DNA of 42,908 bases from CAZLPW01 sp964561495 (GTDB taxonomy: Bacteria; Fidelibacterota; Marinisomatia; Marinisomatales; UBA1611), in the NCBI GenBank assembly GCA_964561495.1, contig CAZLPW010000010.1:1-42908 (forward strand). The letters are read 5' to 3'. Position 1 is the stretch's first letter. Every line of letters starts with the position of its first letter. The position numbers were made by a program, and so were the translations under genes. The notes below the pieces were generated by a model that had not been told where the DNA came from, searched no databases, and saw nothing but the letters and a program-made list of their open reading frames with translations. Below, piece after piece: positions 16,450 to 25,422 of the stretch.

Positions 16450-18207
16450 CAATATTACTTTTTCAGTTTTTAGATGTTGGCTATTGGATTCAAATAAAAT
16501 AAAATATAGTCCTGTACTAACGGGGTTACCTTTAGCATTAATCCCATTCCAAGTTACACTCCAAGTGCCAGTTTGTTTAATTCCATTAATCAATTCTTTT
16601 ACTTTATTACCATGAATATCGATTATCGTTATTTTTGTATGTATAGGAAAAGATACTAAGAACTTTATGTATATACTTGAATTAAATGGATTTGGGAAAC
16701 TATTGAAAAATTTGAAACCATCTGGTATAATTTTTTCTTTTTTGATTTCTACATTAGCTGCTAATCGTATATCTATTATTCTAGGTAAGTGGTCTGAAGC
16801 TAGATAAGTGTCTTCGGCTTCAAGTCCATAAAAATCTAAAATCTGTTCATCCATAACTTTTGTATTAAGTATATAATGCCTGCCAGTGTCTAATAAAGCA
16901 TCAGAATAAAATATATAATCTAACTTCCCAGGATTATAAGAAGAGTTATCGTTTTGCCATGTATATCCCATTCGTTTTTGAGTATGTCTTGAAAATAAAT
17001 CAACAATATCAGTTGAATCCCAATCAGGCAAAAAATCACTTCCATATTGGTCTTCATCTTGAATGTCTCCTACTCGAATTGTTTCTACTTGATCCCTATA
17101 GCCTACAAAATTAAAGTCTCCTAAGTGGACAAAGGGCGTAGATTCTTCTAATAAAAAAGGGCCTTCATTCTCTAATACCCAACTCTTCCAAACACTTAAA
17201 AATTCATCAACCTGTTGCTGGCGGTCTTCATTATTACTACAGCAAGATAAATGAGAATTAATTATAAGCAAGTTTTTACCCAACTCTTGTTCTGTATTTA
17301 AGAGAGCGCACATAGTTCTATCTGAGCTAATCAGGTTAGCATCATTAATGATAGGAAACCTAGATAGAATTACCAAGTCTCGATATGTCCAACTAGCATG
17401 CCAAACATCTTGAGGAAACCAAGACTGAATAATTCCGTCTATTTGGTCCCAATCAGAATGTTCTTGCAGGGCAATGATATCTGGATCCAGAGTTTGGAAA
17501 ATTCTTTTAAAATATGTCTCTCGCCCTGGATCTAATATTCCTTCATTAAGAGTATTATATGATAGTATTCTTATATCTACTTCATCTTTTTTTTCTAATG
17601 GGATTGGAATTGCTGCAGGAGTTGAATCATCACCTATAGTAAAACTAACACCTCCCAATTCATTTGGTAAACGGTCAGACTGTTCTTCTGATTCTAAAAT
17701 AACAAGGCTACCCTCCTCTAGCAATTGAGTATTATTCATTGTAAGCGCCAGTGAAGACCGAAGTATTGCAATTTCGAATTGTTGTGACGTTATTGTTGGA
17801 CCAATGCGTAGATTAATATCATTCTGCATTAGAATAATTTCCTGGCTATTTATATATTGAAAACCCGAACGACACCCAAAACACCAATCTAGTTCTGCAC
17901 CTATTCCAGCAATAGGATTTCCTGTATTTATATCATTATCTGCATCAATATATAGATGAAATTGATTCCAATCCTGGAATAAAAAATCTCCATCGTAGAA
18001 ACTAAGATAAATAAAAATAAAATCATTATCATAGGTAACCTTTAACTCAGAAAAATCTGATAATATAGCATCACCTTGTGAATCAGAATATGCTATTGGG
18101 ACATCTATCCAATCATCAAACATTCCATCAATTTTTATAGGATCGCCTGCTAACAAAAAGGAAAAAAGAAAAAGATATTGAAGAAATCCAAAAAACAGTT
18201 TTTCCAT
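16441..18207 (-). CDS. Secreted endonuclease/exonuclease/phosphatase-family protein with C-terminal sorting domain
   Basis: A 588-residue exported protein. After a signal peptide (to about residue 21), residues 22-170 look like a CBM9/DOMON-type beta-sandwich (IDGMFDDW, FHLYIDADND). Residues about 205-480 are an EEP nuclease/phosphatase fold: RILSYNTLNEG, PDIIALQEHSDW (catalytic Glu), NSHLSCC, HLGDFNFVG (Asp, Asn) and LASDHLPR (Asp, His). The last 90 residues are a FlgD-like sorting domain with FNSFPNPFNSSIYIKF and TGLYFILF...EKVILLK, the export tail seen in type 9-like secretion substrates. The substrate may be DNA, RNA or a phosphoester. It is 19 bases downstream of pepA. Confidence 0.85.
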   Translation of the reverse strand: MEKLFFGFLQYLFLFSFLLAGDPIKIDGMFDDWIDVPIAYSDSQGDAILSDFSELKVTYDNDFIFIYLSFYDGDFLFQDWNQFHLYIDADNDINTGNPIAGIGAELDWCFGCRSGFQYINSQEIILMQNDINLRIGPTITSQQFEIAILRSSLALTMNNTQLLEEGSLVILESEEQSDRLPNELGGVSFTIGDDSTPAAIPIPLEKKDEVDIRILSYNTLNEGILDPGRETYFKRIFQTLDPDIIALQEHSDWDQIDGIIQSWFPQDVWHASWTYRDLVILSRFPIINDANLISSDRTMCALLNTEQELGKNLLIINSHLSCCSNNEDRQQQVDEFLSVWKSWVLENEGPFLLEESTPFVHLGDFNFVGYRDQVETIRVGDIQDEDQYGSDFLPDWDSTDIVDLFSRHTQKRMGYTWQNDNSSYNPGKLDYIFYSDALLDTGRHYILNTKVMDEQILDFYGLEAEDTYLASDHLPRIIDIRLAANVEIKKEKIIPDGFKFFNSFPNPFNSSIYIKFLVSFPIHTKITIIDIHGNKVKELINGIKQTGTWSVTWNGINAKGNPVSTGLYFILFESNSQHLKTEKVILLK

Positions 18208-18226
18208 TTACAAGTTTAGCGCTGAA

Positions 18227-19681
18227 TCATTTATTAATAAGATCTAATACTAACCTAATACCCCATCCAGTCGCGCTTCCTTTTGGATTAATATTGCTTG
18301 GTTTAACTCCCCATGCAGTGCCAGCTATATCAAAGTGAACCCATGGAATATCCTTATTAACAAACGCTTTTAAAAATGCTGCCCCTGCTATTGTTCCTGC
18401 TTGTCCTGGAGCACCTGTATTTTTCACATCAGCAATAGTAGATTCTACCTGCTTACAGTATTCACTCCAAAGTGGAAGTTCCCATACCTTTTCACCAGAC
18501 ATTTTTGATGCTTTTTTTATTTTCTTTAGTAATGGTTTATTATTACCTAAGATGCCTGTCGCCATATTTCCTAAAGCAACTACAACTGCACCTGTCAATG
18601 TCGCAAAATCAATAATAAACTCAGGATCATAGTGTTTACTTGCATAAGACAAAGCATCCGCAAGAATCAATCTTCCCTCTGCATCTGTATTTAGTACTTC
18701 AATCGTTTTTCCATTGTATGCCTTTAAAATATCACCAGGCTTATATGCTTTTGCGCCTGAGAGGTTTTCAGTAGAAGGTATTATACCCACTAAATTTATT
18801 TTTGGTTTCAAATCACTTATAGCTTTAAACACTCCTAGAACTACTGCGGCACCACACATATCATATTTCATTTCATCCATTTTTGAAGCAGGCTTAATTG
18901 AGATACCACCCGAGTCAAAGGTTAGTCCCTTCCCTACAATTATTTTTGGCTTTTGTTTTCCACCATTATTGTATTCAATCACAATAAACTTGGGCGGTTC
19001 ATCACTTCCTTGGGCGACACCGGCTAATGCTCCCATACCCATATTAGTAAATTCCTCCCGGTCTAAAATTGTTGTTTTTATATTTTTTATTTTAGAAATA
19101 TCAATCGCCGCCTGTGCTAAGTGGCTTGGAGTAGCAACATTCCCTGGAGAATTTGCAATATCTCTAGAAAAACAAATAGCATTTGCTGTAGAGACTCCAG
19201 TTTGAATTTGGTTTTTTGAACAACCTATCATAGTAACACTTTTAACTAATGTATATTTTTTTTTATTTGTTTTAAAATCAAGGAATTGATAACTGCCGAG
19301 TATTAGCCCTTCAGCCAAAGCGTTTAAATTATCTTCTGAAAAAAAAGTTTCTATTGCAAAAGAGGCTATTTTTTTCGAAGAAGCAAAGCGAGAAGCAGCA
19401 GCCCCTATTTTTCGCAGTTTTTCTGGCTTTAGTTTCCCTTTTTTTCCTAGACCTAAAATTAAAATTTGCCTATCATTAAAATAAAAATGGTTGACCTCAC
19501 CTATTTTATTTTTAGTTTTTGATAAATTTAAAATATTTTTTAATGAACCACTAGATTCCTCATCAATTTTTTTTGCAAGTACAGACATCGACATATCGTT
19601 ATATACGCCGACCGCAATTACTTTTTCATTTACTGATTCCCAGTTATTTTTTGTTACATTTATAGATTTAAGATAAGCCAT
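18227..19681 (-). CDS. pepA: Leucyl aminopeptidase (M17)
   Basis: A 484-residue cytosolic metallo-aminopeptidase. The C-terminal catalytic domain has VGKGLTFDSGGISIKP (Lys and Asp metal ligands), MKYDMCGAAVVLG and the signature NTDAEGRLILADAL with the active-site Arg. The N-terminal 150 residues are the regulatory domain. It removes N-terminal residues from peptides and may recycle dipeptides, including Cys-Gly. The start is an ATG, and a divergent transporter gene begins about 120 bases away. Confidence 0.95.
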   Translation of the reverse strand: MAYLKSINVTKNNWESVNEKVIAVGVYNDMSMSVLAKKIDEESSGSLKNILNLSKTKNKIGEVNHFYFNDRQILILGLGKKGKLKPEKLRKIGAAASRFASSKKIASFAIETFFSEDNLNALAEGLILGSYQFLDFKTNKKKYTLVKSVTMIGCSKNQIQTGVSTANAICFSRDIANSPGNVATPSHLAQAAIDISKIKNIKTTILDREEFTNMGMGALAGVAQGSDEPPKFIVIEYNNGGKQKPKIIVGKGLTFDSGGISIKPASKMDEMKYDMCGAAVVLGVFKAISDLKPKINLVGIIPSTENLSGAKAYKPGDILKAYNGKTIEVLNTDAEGRLILADALSYASKHYDPEFIIDFATLTGAVVVALGNMATGILGNNKPLLKKIKKASKMSGEKVWELPLWSEYCKQVESTIADVKNTGAPGQAGTIAGAAFLKAFVNKDIPWVHFDIAGTAWGVKPSNINPKGSATGWGIRLVLDLINK

Positions 19682-19801
19682 TAAACAATTCCTTTTTTAT
19701 TTATAAAATTAATGATTTGCTATTTTGCAATTTTGTTTAGTCTAATTACTATTAGCCATTAATGTATTGTAAACGAATTTATTAACTTATTGGTTAGAGT
19801 C

Positions 19802-22800
19802 ATGAAGATATTTAACATAAAACCCAAAGAAAAAAAATCTGCACTTTTGCTTGCTACTTTATTTTTTTTCATTATATCGGCAGGTATAACCGCGAGCGCA
19901 GCAAGAGATGCTATTTTTCTGGTTAAATACGATAGATCCTTTCTTCCACTTATGTTTGTTGCGATTGCTATTGCTATGTATTTTATTATTCCTCTGTATA
20001 AATCTATTACAAAGGATAAAGATCAAATCTTTATTATTACTATATCTACACTAGTTTTTTCTCTAAGCCTATTTTTATTTCAAAGAGTATTAGAGGGTTT
20101 GATAATTCCATTACTTTTTATTTGGGTAGAAATAATAAATGTATTATCAATAATGCAATTTTGGATACTAGCTGGAGAGATTTATAATCCTAGGCAAGCA
20201 AAACGTTTATTTAGTTATATTGCCGCAGGAGGTTCTATAGCTGCAATTATTTCTGGTTACTTAATAAAACCATTTATAAAAATTTATGGCTCTGGAAATC
20301 TCTTCTATCTATCTATCTTTTTTCTTTTTGGAACACTTTTAATTGCTCAATCAATAAAAGGTCTAAATAAACAATCAAAACAAAAGCCAGAATCTGGCAA
20401 TTTAAATGAAATACAAATAAAATTAGAAAAATATTTAAAATCGATCGCATTTATGGTTGGAACGGCTGCATTTATTTCTAAAGTAATTGATTATCAATTT
20501 AAAATAATTGCAGTAAATACTTATCCAGATCAAAATCAACTAGCTAATTTTTTTGGTACATACTACATGAGTACTGGCATAGCTACGCTCATAATGCAAT
20601 TTTTTGTAACTGGACATATTCTTAATCGATTCGGTGTTATCGTAGCGCTTGGAATTTTACCAATCTTTATAGGAATTGGATCAATAAGTTTTCTTATTTA
20701 TGGAACATTAACCGCAGTTTTCTTTTCAAAATTTTCAGATCAGGTTTTTCGATTTTCAACTAATTCAGCTGTCACTGAAATATTATGGATTCCTGTTTCT
20801 AAAATTAAAAAACGGGCATTTAAACCTCTGATTGATGGCTCTATTAAATCAGGAATGGAAGGTTTAGCTGGTTTAACAATATTTGGTCTATTGTACTTTG
20901 GATTTATATCTGAAAATAGCGTCTCCCTACTTAGCCAAATCTCATTAGCATTAATTTTATTTTGGATCTTGAATAATCGCGAGCTTGGATCTGGATACAT
21001 TAAAGAATTAATAAACGCAGTTAAAAGCAGGCAATTAGATCTTAGTGAATTAGAAATAGATATCGCTGATAATCAAATTATCAAAACCATAAATAAATCT
21101 TTGAAAAGTGACAAAAAGGCTGAGCAAATATTTGCTATAGACCTTATTAAGGATACACCACTTTATCCATGGAAAGATACTTTAATAAAATTATTTAATG
21201 GTAAAAATAATAAATTGAAAGAGAAAATTTTGATCTCTTCCTGGTTAGATAAAGATATTATTTCAAATGAGATTATTATAGAAAATATAAAACACAATAG
21301 CTCAATTAAATCTCTTGCGATATTATGCGCTGGCGATAGAAAAATATTTCCTTGTATTTCAATTTTAGAAAATTCTTTAAATGACAAAAATTTTGAGATT
21401 AAAGCATGCTCCTCTATTTCATTACTTAAAATGAATGACAAGCATGAGGACGCTAAAATTATTCTTAATAATTTATTGAATTCTAAAAAAAATAAGACAC
21501 TAGAGAATACCCTTAACCTATTAATCAATTCTAATGATTTAATTGATAAAAATACATTTCATAAATTTTTGAATCATGATTCCATAGAAATCAGAAAAAA
21601 AGCTATAAAAGTTTCAAAATCTTACTCTTCAATTAATTTAATTAATCTTCTATTAAATAATCTATCTATACCAAGCCTTGTAGATGATATACTTGAAGCA
21701 TTAAAAATGCAAAATCAATTGGAAACTCTTAAACAAATATCAAAAATCCTAAAAACAGAGAGCACTCCAATAAAACAGAAAAAAGGGATATATAAAATTT
21801 TAAAAGGATATCAAAGTCAAGACTCTATTGCATTGCTTCTTTTAGGGTTAAAAGAAAAAGATATTTCAATAGTATCAATTGCTGCAGATTCAATATATCT
21901 AATATCTAAAAATAAACCTATAAATAGTACTACTTTAGATAAAATTAATAAACAAATAAATAGGATTGCTAAATATGGATATATGCTTCATGTTTTTAAT
22001 AGCCATTTTAAATTAAATCAAAATTCGCTTCTTTTAATAGATCATATAGAAAATGATCTTAAAGCGATTATACCAATATTATTAAAGCTCGGTATACTAG
22101 AAAACCCAGAAATACCATTAGAAACTTATATACAATATTTTCAGAGTCAGGATGGGCATTTATTACCAATAGTTTTAGAACTAGTTGAATCAGTTTTTAC
22201 AAAAGAAAATCGAAATATTATTATTCCCTTAATTGAGATTGACACAGACAAAATAAAAAAAGGCTATGAACTATACCCTAATGTTTTTAATAGTAAAGAA
22301 AAAACACTAATTGCCTGGGTAGAAAATGATCATGAATGGAAATCAATAATATCTATTGATTATTTGTTGAATAATGATCAAAAAGTCATACTAAATAAAA
22401 TGAATTGGGATAGAATCGACCCTGATATTTTTTCAAAGAATATTTTTAATCAAAATCAATTACATATTTTACAAAAACACTTTCAACCAGAATTAATTTT
22501 AAAAGAGGAAAAAGAAATGTACTCTAATCTAGAAAAAACCATCATCTTAAAATCTGTAGGGCTATTTGAGAACATACCTGGCGATGTGTTAAGCAAAGTT
22601 GCACAAATAGCTTCCGAAGTCCACCTAGAACCAAACCAGAACCTATTTAAAAAAGATGAACTAGGAAATTCGATGTTTATTATAATTTCTGGACAGATCA
22701 CTGTTCACCAAAACAATAAAATCCTAACACAATTAGAAAGAGGAAGTTTTCTGGGTGAAATGTCTTTACTCGATCACAAACCTAGATCTGCAGATGCCAC

Positions 22801-22951
22801 ATCAAAATCTGAAACAATCTTATTAGAAATAAGTCAGGAAGGCTTTTATGAATTATTGATTAAAAATCCAGAAATTATGAGACAGATTATGAAACAACTA
22901 ACCCATAGAATCAGAGAAATGAATATTAAACTTCAGAGCTCCCCAAAATAA
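19802..22951 (+). CDS. Carrier-HEAT-cyclic nucleotide-binding fusion (ATP/ADP translocase-like)
   Basis: A protein of about 1,049 residues. I take the ATG at 19802 over a TTG four codons upstream. Residues 1-400 hold 10-12 helices resembling the ATP/ADP translocase or MFS fold (ASAARDAIFLVKYDRSFLPL; FWILAGEIYNPRQAKRLFSY; a cluster of basic residues near KIKKRAFKPLIDG). Residues about 420-870 are alpha-helical pairs, HEAT-like (INLLLNNLSIPSLVDDILEAL). Residues about 910-1045 are a cyclic nucleotide-binding domain with the phosphate cassette GEMSLLDHKPRSADA, with its key Glu and Arg intact. Transport of nucleotides regulated by a cyclic nucleotide is an inference. The gene ends 26 bases inside the convergent acs. 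Confidence 0.82.
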   Translation: MKIFNIKPKEKKSALLLATLFFFIISAGITASAARDAIFLVKYDRSFLPLMFVAIAIAMYFIIPLYKSITKDKDQIFIITISTLVFSLSLFLFQRVLEGLIIPLLFIWVEIINVLSIMQFWILAGEIYNPRQAKRLFSYIAAGGSIAAIISGYLIKPFIKIYGSGNLFYLSIFFLFGTLLIAQSIKGLNKQSKQKPESGNLNEIQIKLEKYLKSIAFMVGTAAFISKVIDYQFKIIAVNTYPDQNQLANFFGTYYMSTGIATLIMQFFVTGHILNRFGVIVALGILPIFIGIGSISFLIYGTLTAVFFSKFSDQVFRFSTNSAVTEILWIPVSKIKKRAFKPLIDGSIKSGMEGLAGLTIFGLLYFGFISENSVSLLSQISLALILFWILNNRELGSGYIKELINAVKSRQLDLSELEIDIADNQIIKTINKSLKSDKKAEQIFAIDLIKDTPLYPWKDTLIKLFNGKNNKLKEKILISSWLDKDIISNEIIIENIKHNSSIKSLAILCAGDRKIFPCISILENSLNDKNFEIKACSSISLLKMNDKHEDAKIILNNLLNSKKNKTLENTLNLLINSNDLIDKNTFHKFLNHDSIEIRKKAIKVSKSYSSINLINLLLNNLSIPSLVDDILEALKMQNQLETLKQISKILKTESTPIKQKKGIYKILKGYQSQDSIALLLLGLKEKDISIVSIAADSIYLISKNKPINSTTLDKINKQINRIAKYGYMLHVFNSHFKLNQNSLLLIDHIENDLKAIIPILLKLGILENPEIPLETYIQYFQSQDGHLLPIVLELVESVFTKENRNIIIPLIEIDTDKIKKGYELYPNVFNSKEKTLIAWVENDHEWKSIISIDYLLNNDQKVILNKMNWDRIDPDIFSKNIFNQNQLHILQKHFQPELILKEEKEMYSNLEKTIILKSVGLFENIPGDVLSKVAQIASEVHLEPNQNLFKKDELGNSMFIIISGQITVHQNNKILTQLERGSFLGEMSLLDHKPRSADATSKSETILLEISQEGFYELLIKNPEIMRQIMKQLTHRIREMNIKLQSSPK

Positions 22952-24866
22952 GATCATCAACAACTGAGGGGTCAGAAAGTGTAGAGATATCACCTAAATT
23001 AGTATTATCACCTTCAGCAATTTTCCTAAGAATCCTTCTCATTATTTTTCCAGAACGTGTTTTTGGGAGTGAAGGGGTAAATTGAATTTTATCTGGTTTA
23101 GCATGAGGACCAATATCCTTTGTGACTGAATCTAGTATATTATTTTTAATACCATCTGAAGAATCAGTTCCTGTCATTAATGTAACAAAGGCATAAATAC
23201 CCTGACCCTTGATATCATGAGAAAAACCAACTACAGCAGCCTCCGCAACACCACTGGCCTTTCCTATAGCACCCTCAACTTCTGCAGTTCCAATCCGATG
23301 ACCAGAAACATTTAAAACGTCATCAACTCGACCAGTAATCCAGTAATATCCTTCATCATCTCTTCTGGCACCATCTCCAGTAAAGTAATATCCTGGGAAC
23401 ATCGAAAAATAAGTTTCAATAAACCTTTGATGGTCTCCATATACTGTCCTCATTTGGCCTGGCCAGGATGCTTTAATAGCTAAAAGTCCTGAGACATCAT
23501 TCCCTTCTATTTCTTCACCTTTTTCGGTCAACAATACTGGTTCAATACCAAAAAATGGAAATGTAGCAGAACCTGGCTTTGTTTTTGTAGCACCAGGCAA
23601 TGGAGTTATTAGCATTCCACCAGTCTCTGTTTGCCACCATGTATCAACAATAGGACATTTTCCTTTTCCAACCACATTGTGATACCAAATCCACTCTGGT
23701 TCTTTAATTGGCTCTCCTACAGTACCAAGTAAACGAAGAGAAGACAAATCTCTAGAGCTTACCCAGTCATTTCCTTCTTTCATTAAGGCTCTTAAAGCTG
23801 TAGGTGCCGTATAGAACTGGTTGACTTTGTGCTTATCTACTACATCCCAAAACCTTCCAAAATCTGGGAAATTTGGTACACCTTCAAACATAATTGTAGT
23901 GGCACGATTCGCAAGCGGTCCATATACAATGTAGGAATGTCCTGTTATCCAACCTAGGTCTGCAGTACACCAATAAACGTCTCCATTATTATAATCAAAC
24001 ACGAGTTTGAAACTATATGCAGTGTATACAATATAGCCCCCTGTAGTATGTAACACACCTTTTGGCTTGCCCGTAGATCCAGAAGTATAAAGAATAAAAA
24101 GTGGGTCTTCTGCATCCATTGCCACAGGCTCACATTTAGAATCAACTCCAGATATAGCCTCATGCCACCATATATCTCTCTCTCTATCCATTTCTACATA
24201 TTTTCCAGTGCGTTTGACAACAACTACGTGCTCAATAGATGGCGTCTGAGAGACCGCTTTATCAGCATTTAATTTCATGGTAATATTATTTTTTATACCA
24301 CGTACACCCGTATCCTGAGTTACTAAAATTTTACACTTCGAATCATTTATTCGATCTCTAAGGGAATCACTGCTAAAAGCACCAAAGACAACAGAATGAA
24401 CAGCTCCAATCCTTGCACAAGCAAGCATAGCTATAGCTAACTCTGGTATCATTTGCATATAAAGGCATACCCTGTCGCCCTTTTGAATACCTAAAGATTT
24501 AAGAGCATTACCAAAAATAGAAACTTCTTTTAATAAATCACCATAAGTGAATCTCTTAGACTGATTTGGATCATTACCCTCCCAAATAATTGCAGTCTCA
24601 TTCTCATACCCATCTTTTATATGCCTATCTAAACAATTGTAACTAACATTAACTTTTCCACCCATATACCATTTTATATCTCCATTAATAAAATCAAAAT
24701 GCCTCACACTTTCCCATGGCTTTATCCAGTCAATAATTGACGCTTTATCTTCCCAAAACTTTACAGGATCTTCAATTGATTTTTTATATTTTTCATTATA
24801 TTCATCTATCGATTTTATATGAGCTTTTTTCGAAAAATTGGAACTAGGTTCAAAGGTTTTTGTCAT
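22926..24866 (-). CDS. acs: Acetyl-CoA synthetase
   Basis: An AMP-forming acetate-CoA ligase of about 646 residues. Present are the P-loop YTSGSTGKPKG, the ATP-binding WWQTETGG region, the DGARRDDEGYYWITGR hinge, NVSGHRIGTAEVEG and the C-terminal PKTRSGKIMRR whose Lys is normally acetylated to control activity. It turns acetate into acetyl-CoA. I chose the ATG at 24866 because the earlier in-frame ATG at 24917 lies within the upstream thioesterase gene, and the shorter form has a GAGAAG ribosome-binding site. It follows the thioesterase by 13 bases, so acetyl/acyl-CoA turnover is shared. Confidence 0.96.
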   Translation of the reverse strand: MTKTFEPSSNFSKKAHIKSIDEYNEKYKKSIEDPVKFWEDKASIIDWIKPWESVRHFDFINGDIKWYMGGKVNVSYNCLDRHIKDGYENETAIIWEGNDPNQSKRFTYGDLLKEVSIFGNALKSLGIQKGDRVCLYMQMIPELAIAMLACARIGAVHSVVFGAFSSDSLRDRINDSKCKILVTQDTGVRGIKNNITMKLNADKAVSQTPSIEHVVVVKRTGKYVEMDRERDIWWHEAISGVDSKCEPVAMDAEDPLFILYTSGSTGKPKGVLHTTGGYIVYTAYSFKLVFDYNNGDVYWCTADLGWITGHSYIVYGPLANRATTIMFEGVPNFPDFGRFWDVVDKHKVNQFYTAPTALRALMKEGNDWVSSRDLSSLRLLGTVGEPIKEPEWIWYHNVVGKGKCPIVDTWWQTETGGMLITPLPGATKTKPGSATFPFFGIEPVLLTEKGEEIEGNDVSGLLAIKASWPGQMRTVYGDHQRFIETYFSMFPGYYFTGDGARRDDEGYYWITGRVDDVLNVSGHRIGTAEVEGAIGKASGVAEAAVVGFSHDIKGQGIYAFVTLMTGTDSSDGIKNNILDSVTKDIGPHAKPDKIQFTPSLPKTRSGKIMRRILRKIAEGDNTNLGDISTLSDPSVVDDLILGSSEV

Positions 24867-24879
24867 AATTCTTCTCGCT

Positions 24880-25278
24880 TTATTTGATCTTATGTGCAAC
24901 TTTTTCATAAATCCCATTCCCCTGCTTTCTTACAGAAACCATGGTGAAAATTGCAGCGCATGCTAATTTTTGTTTTTGGTTTTTTGTTTCTTTAAATGCT
25001 TCAACTTTTATTACAATTGATGATGACCCTTCTTTTATAATTTTTGCATTAAAATTGACCCAATCACCCACATGAACTGGTTCAGTAAACTCGATAGCAT
25101 CTATTGCCCTTGTAACTGCTGCATCTGCATTACTATTCCTTAGATATCGATGTGCAGCCTTAGCCGCTGCTATATCCATCCATGATACCATTTGTCCTCC
25201 AAAAAGTGTCCCAATAACATTCGAATCCTGCGGCATAACTAATTGTGAATATCTCGTACTAATTTGTTTTTCTTTCAT
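24880..25278 (-). CDS. Acyl-CoA thioesterase (hotdog fold, YciA-like)
   Basis: A 132-residue single hotdog-domain protein. The conserved active-site block is QDSNVIGTLFGGQMVSWMDIAA, with the Gly-rich turn and the Asp, followed by EFTEPVHVGDWV. Such enzymes hydrolyse short to long acyl-CoA. The ATG start has no obvious ribosome-binding site, and the RNA-like hairpin 25301-25361 lies just upstream. Confidence 0.9.
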   Translation of the reverse strand: MKEKQISTRYSQLVMPQDSNVIGTLFGGQMVSWMDIAAAKAAHRYLRNSNADAAVTRAIDAIEFTEPVHVGDWVNFNAKIIKEGSSSIVIKVEAFKETKNQKQKLACAAIFTMVSVRKQGNGIYEKVAHKIK

Positions 25279-25284
25279 AATAAT

Positions 25285-25362
25285 TCAAAAAAATAAAACA
25301 CCCCGCTAGTAAACCCTCGAGAAAAACTGTTTTCCCTGAAGAGCACGCCACACCAGCGGGGC
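25285..25362 (-). ncRNA. Hairpin-closed element: possible leader RNA or terminator
   Basis: A perfect 7-bp G/C-rich stem (AGCGGGG 25355-25361 with CCCCGCT 25301-25307) closes a 47-base loop, which contains a second hairpin GAAAA-ACTG-TTTTC at 25321-25334. In an otherwise AT-rich gap this region is unusually GC-rich. Read on the minus strand it ends in a T-rich run (GTTTTATTTTTTT), so it may terminate the MFS operon or act as a leader for the thioesterase/acs pair. I do not recognise a known RNA family. Confidence 0.4.
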
Positions 25363-25422
25363 TTATTAATTCCGCTAAAAGTTAAAGTACAAATAATTTT
25401 TAAATCAATAAATTTCAGCATC

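Noticed and set aside
18714..19205. 163-residue plus-strand frame
   Set aside because: It is antisense to the conserved catalytic part of pepA and has low-likelihood composition.
25301..25361. Hammerhead ribozyme or SRP RNA
   Set aside because: A CUGAAGA core appears on the plus strand but no stem I can form with the GAAA present; the conserved GGAAGGAAGCAGC-like loop of SRP RNA is absent.
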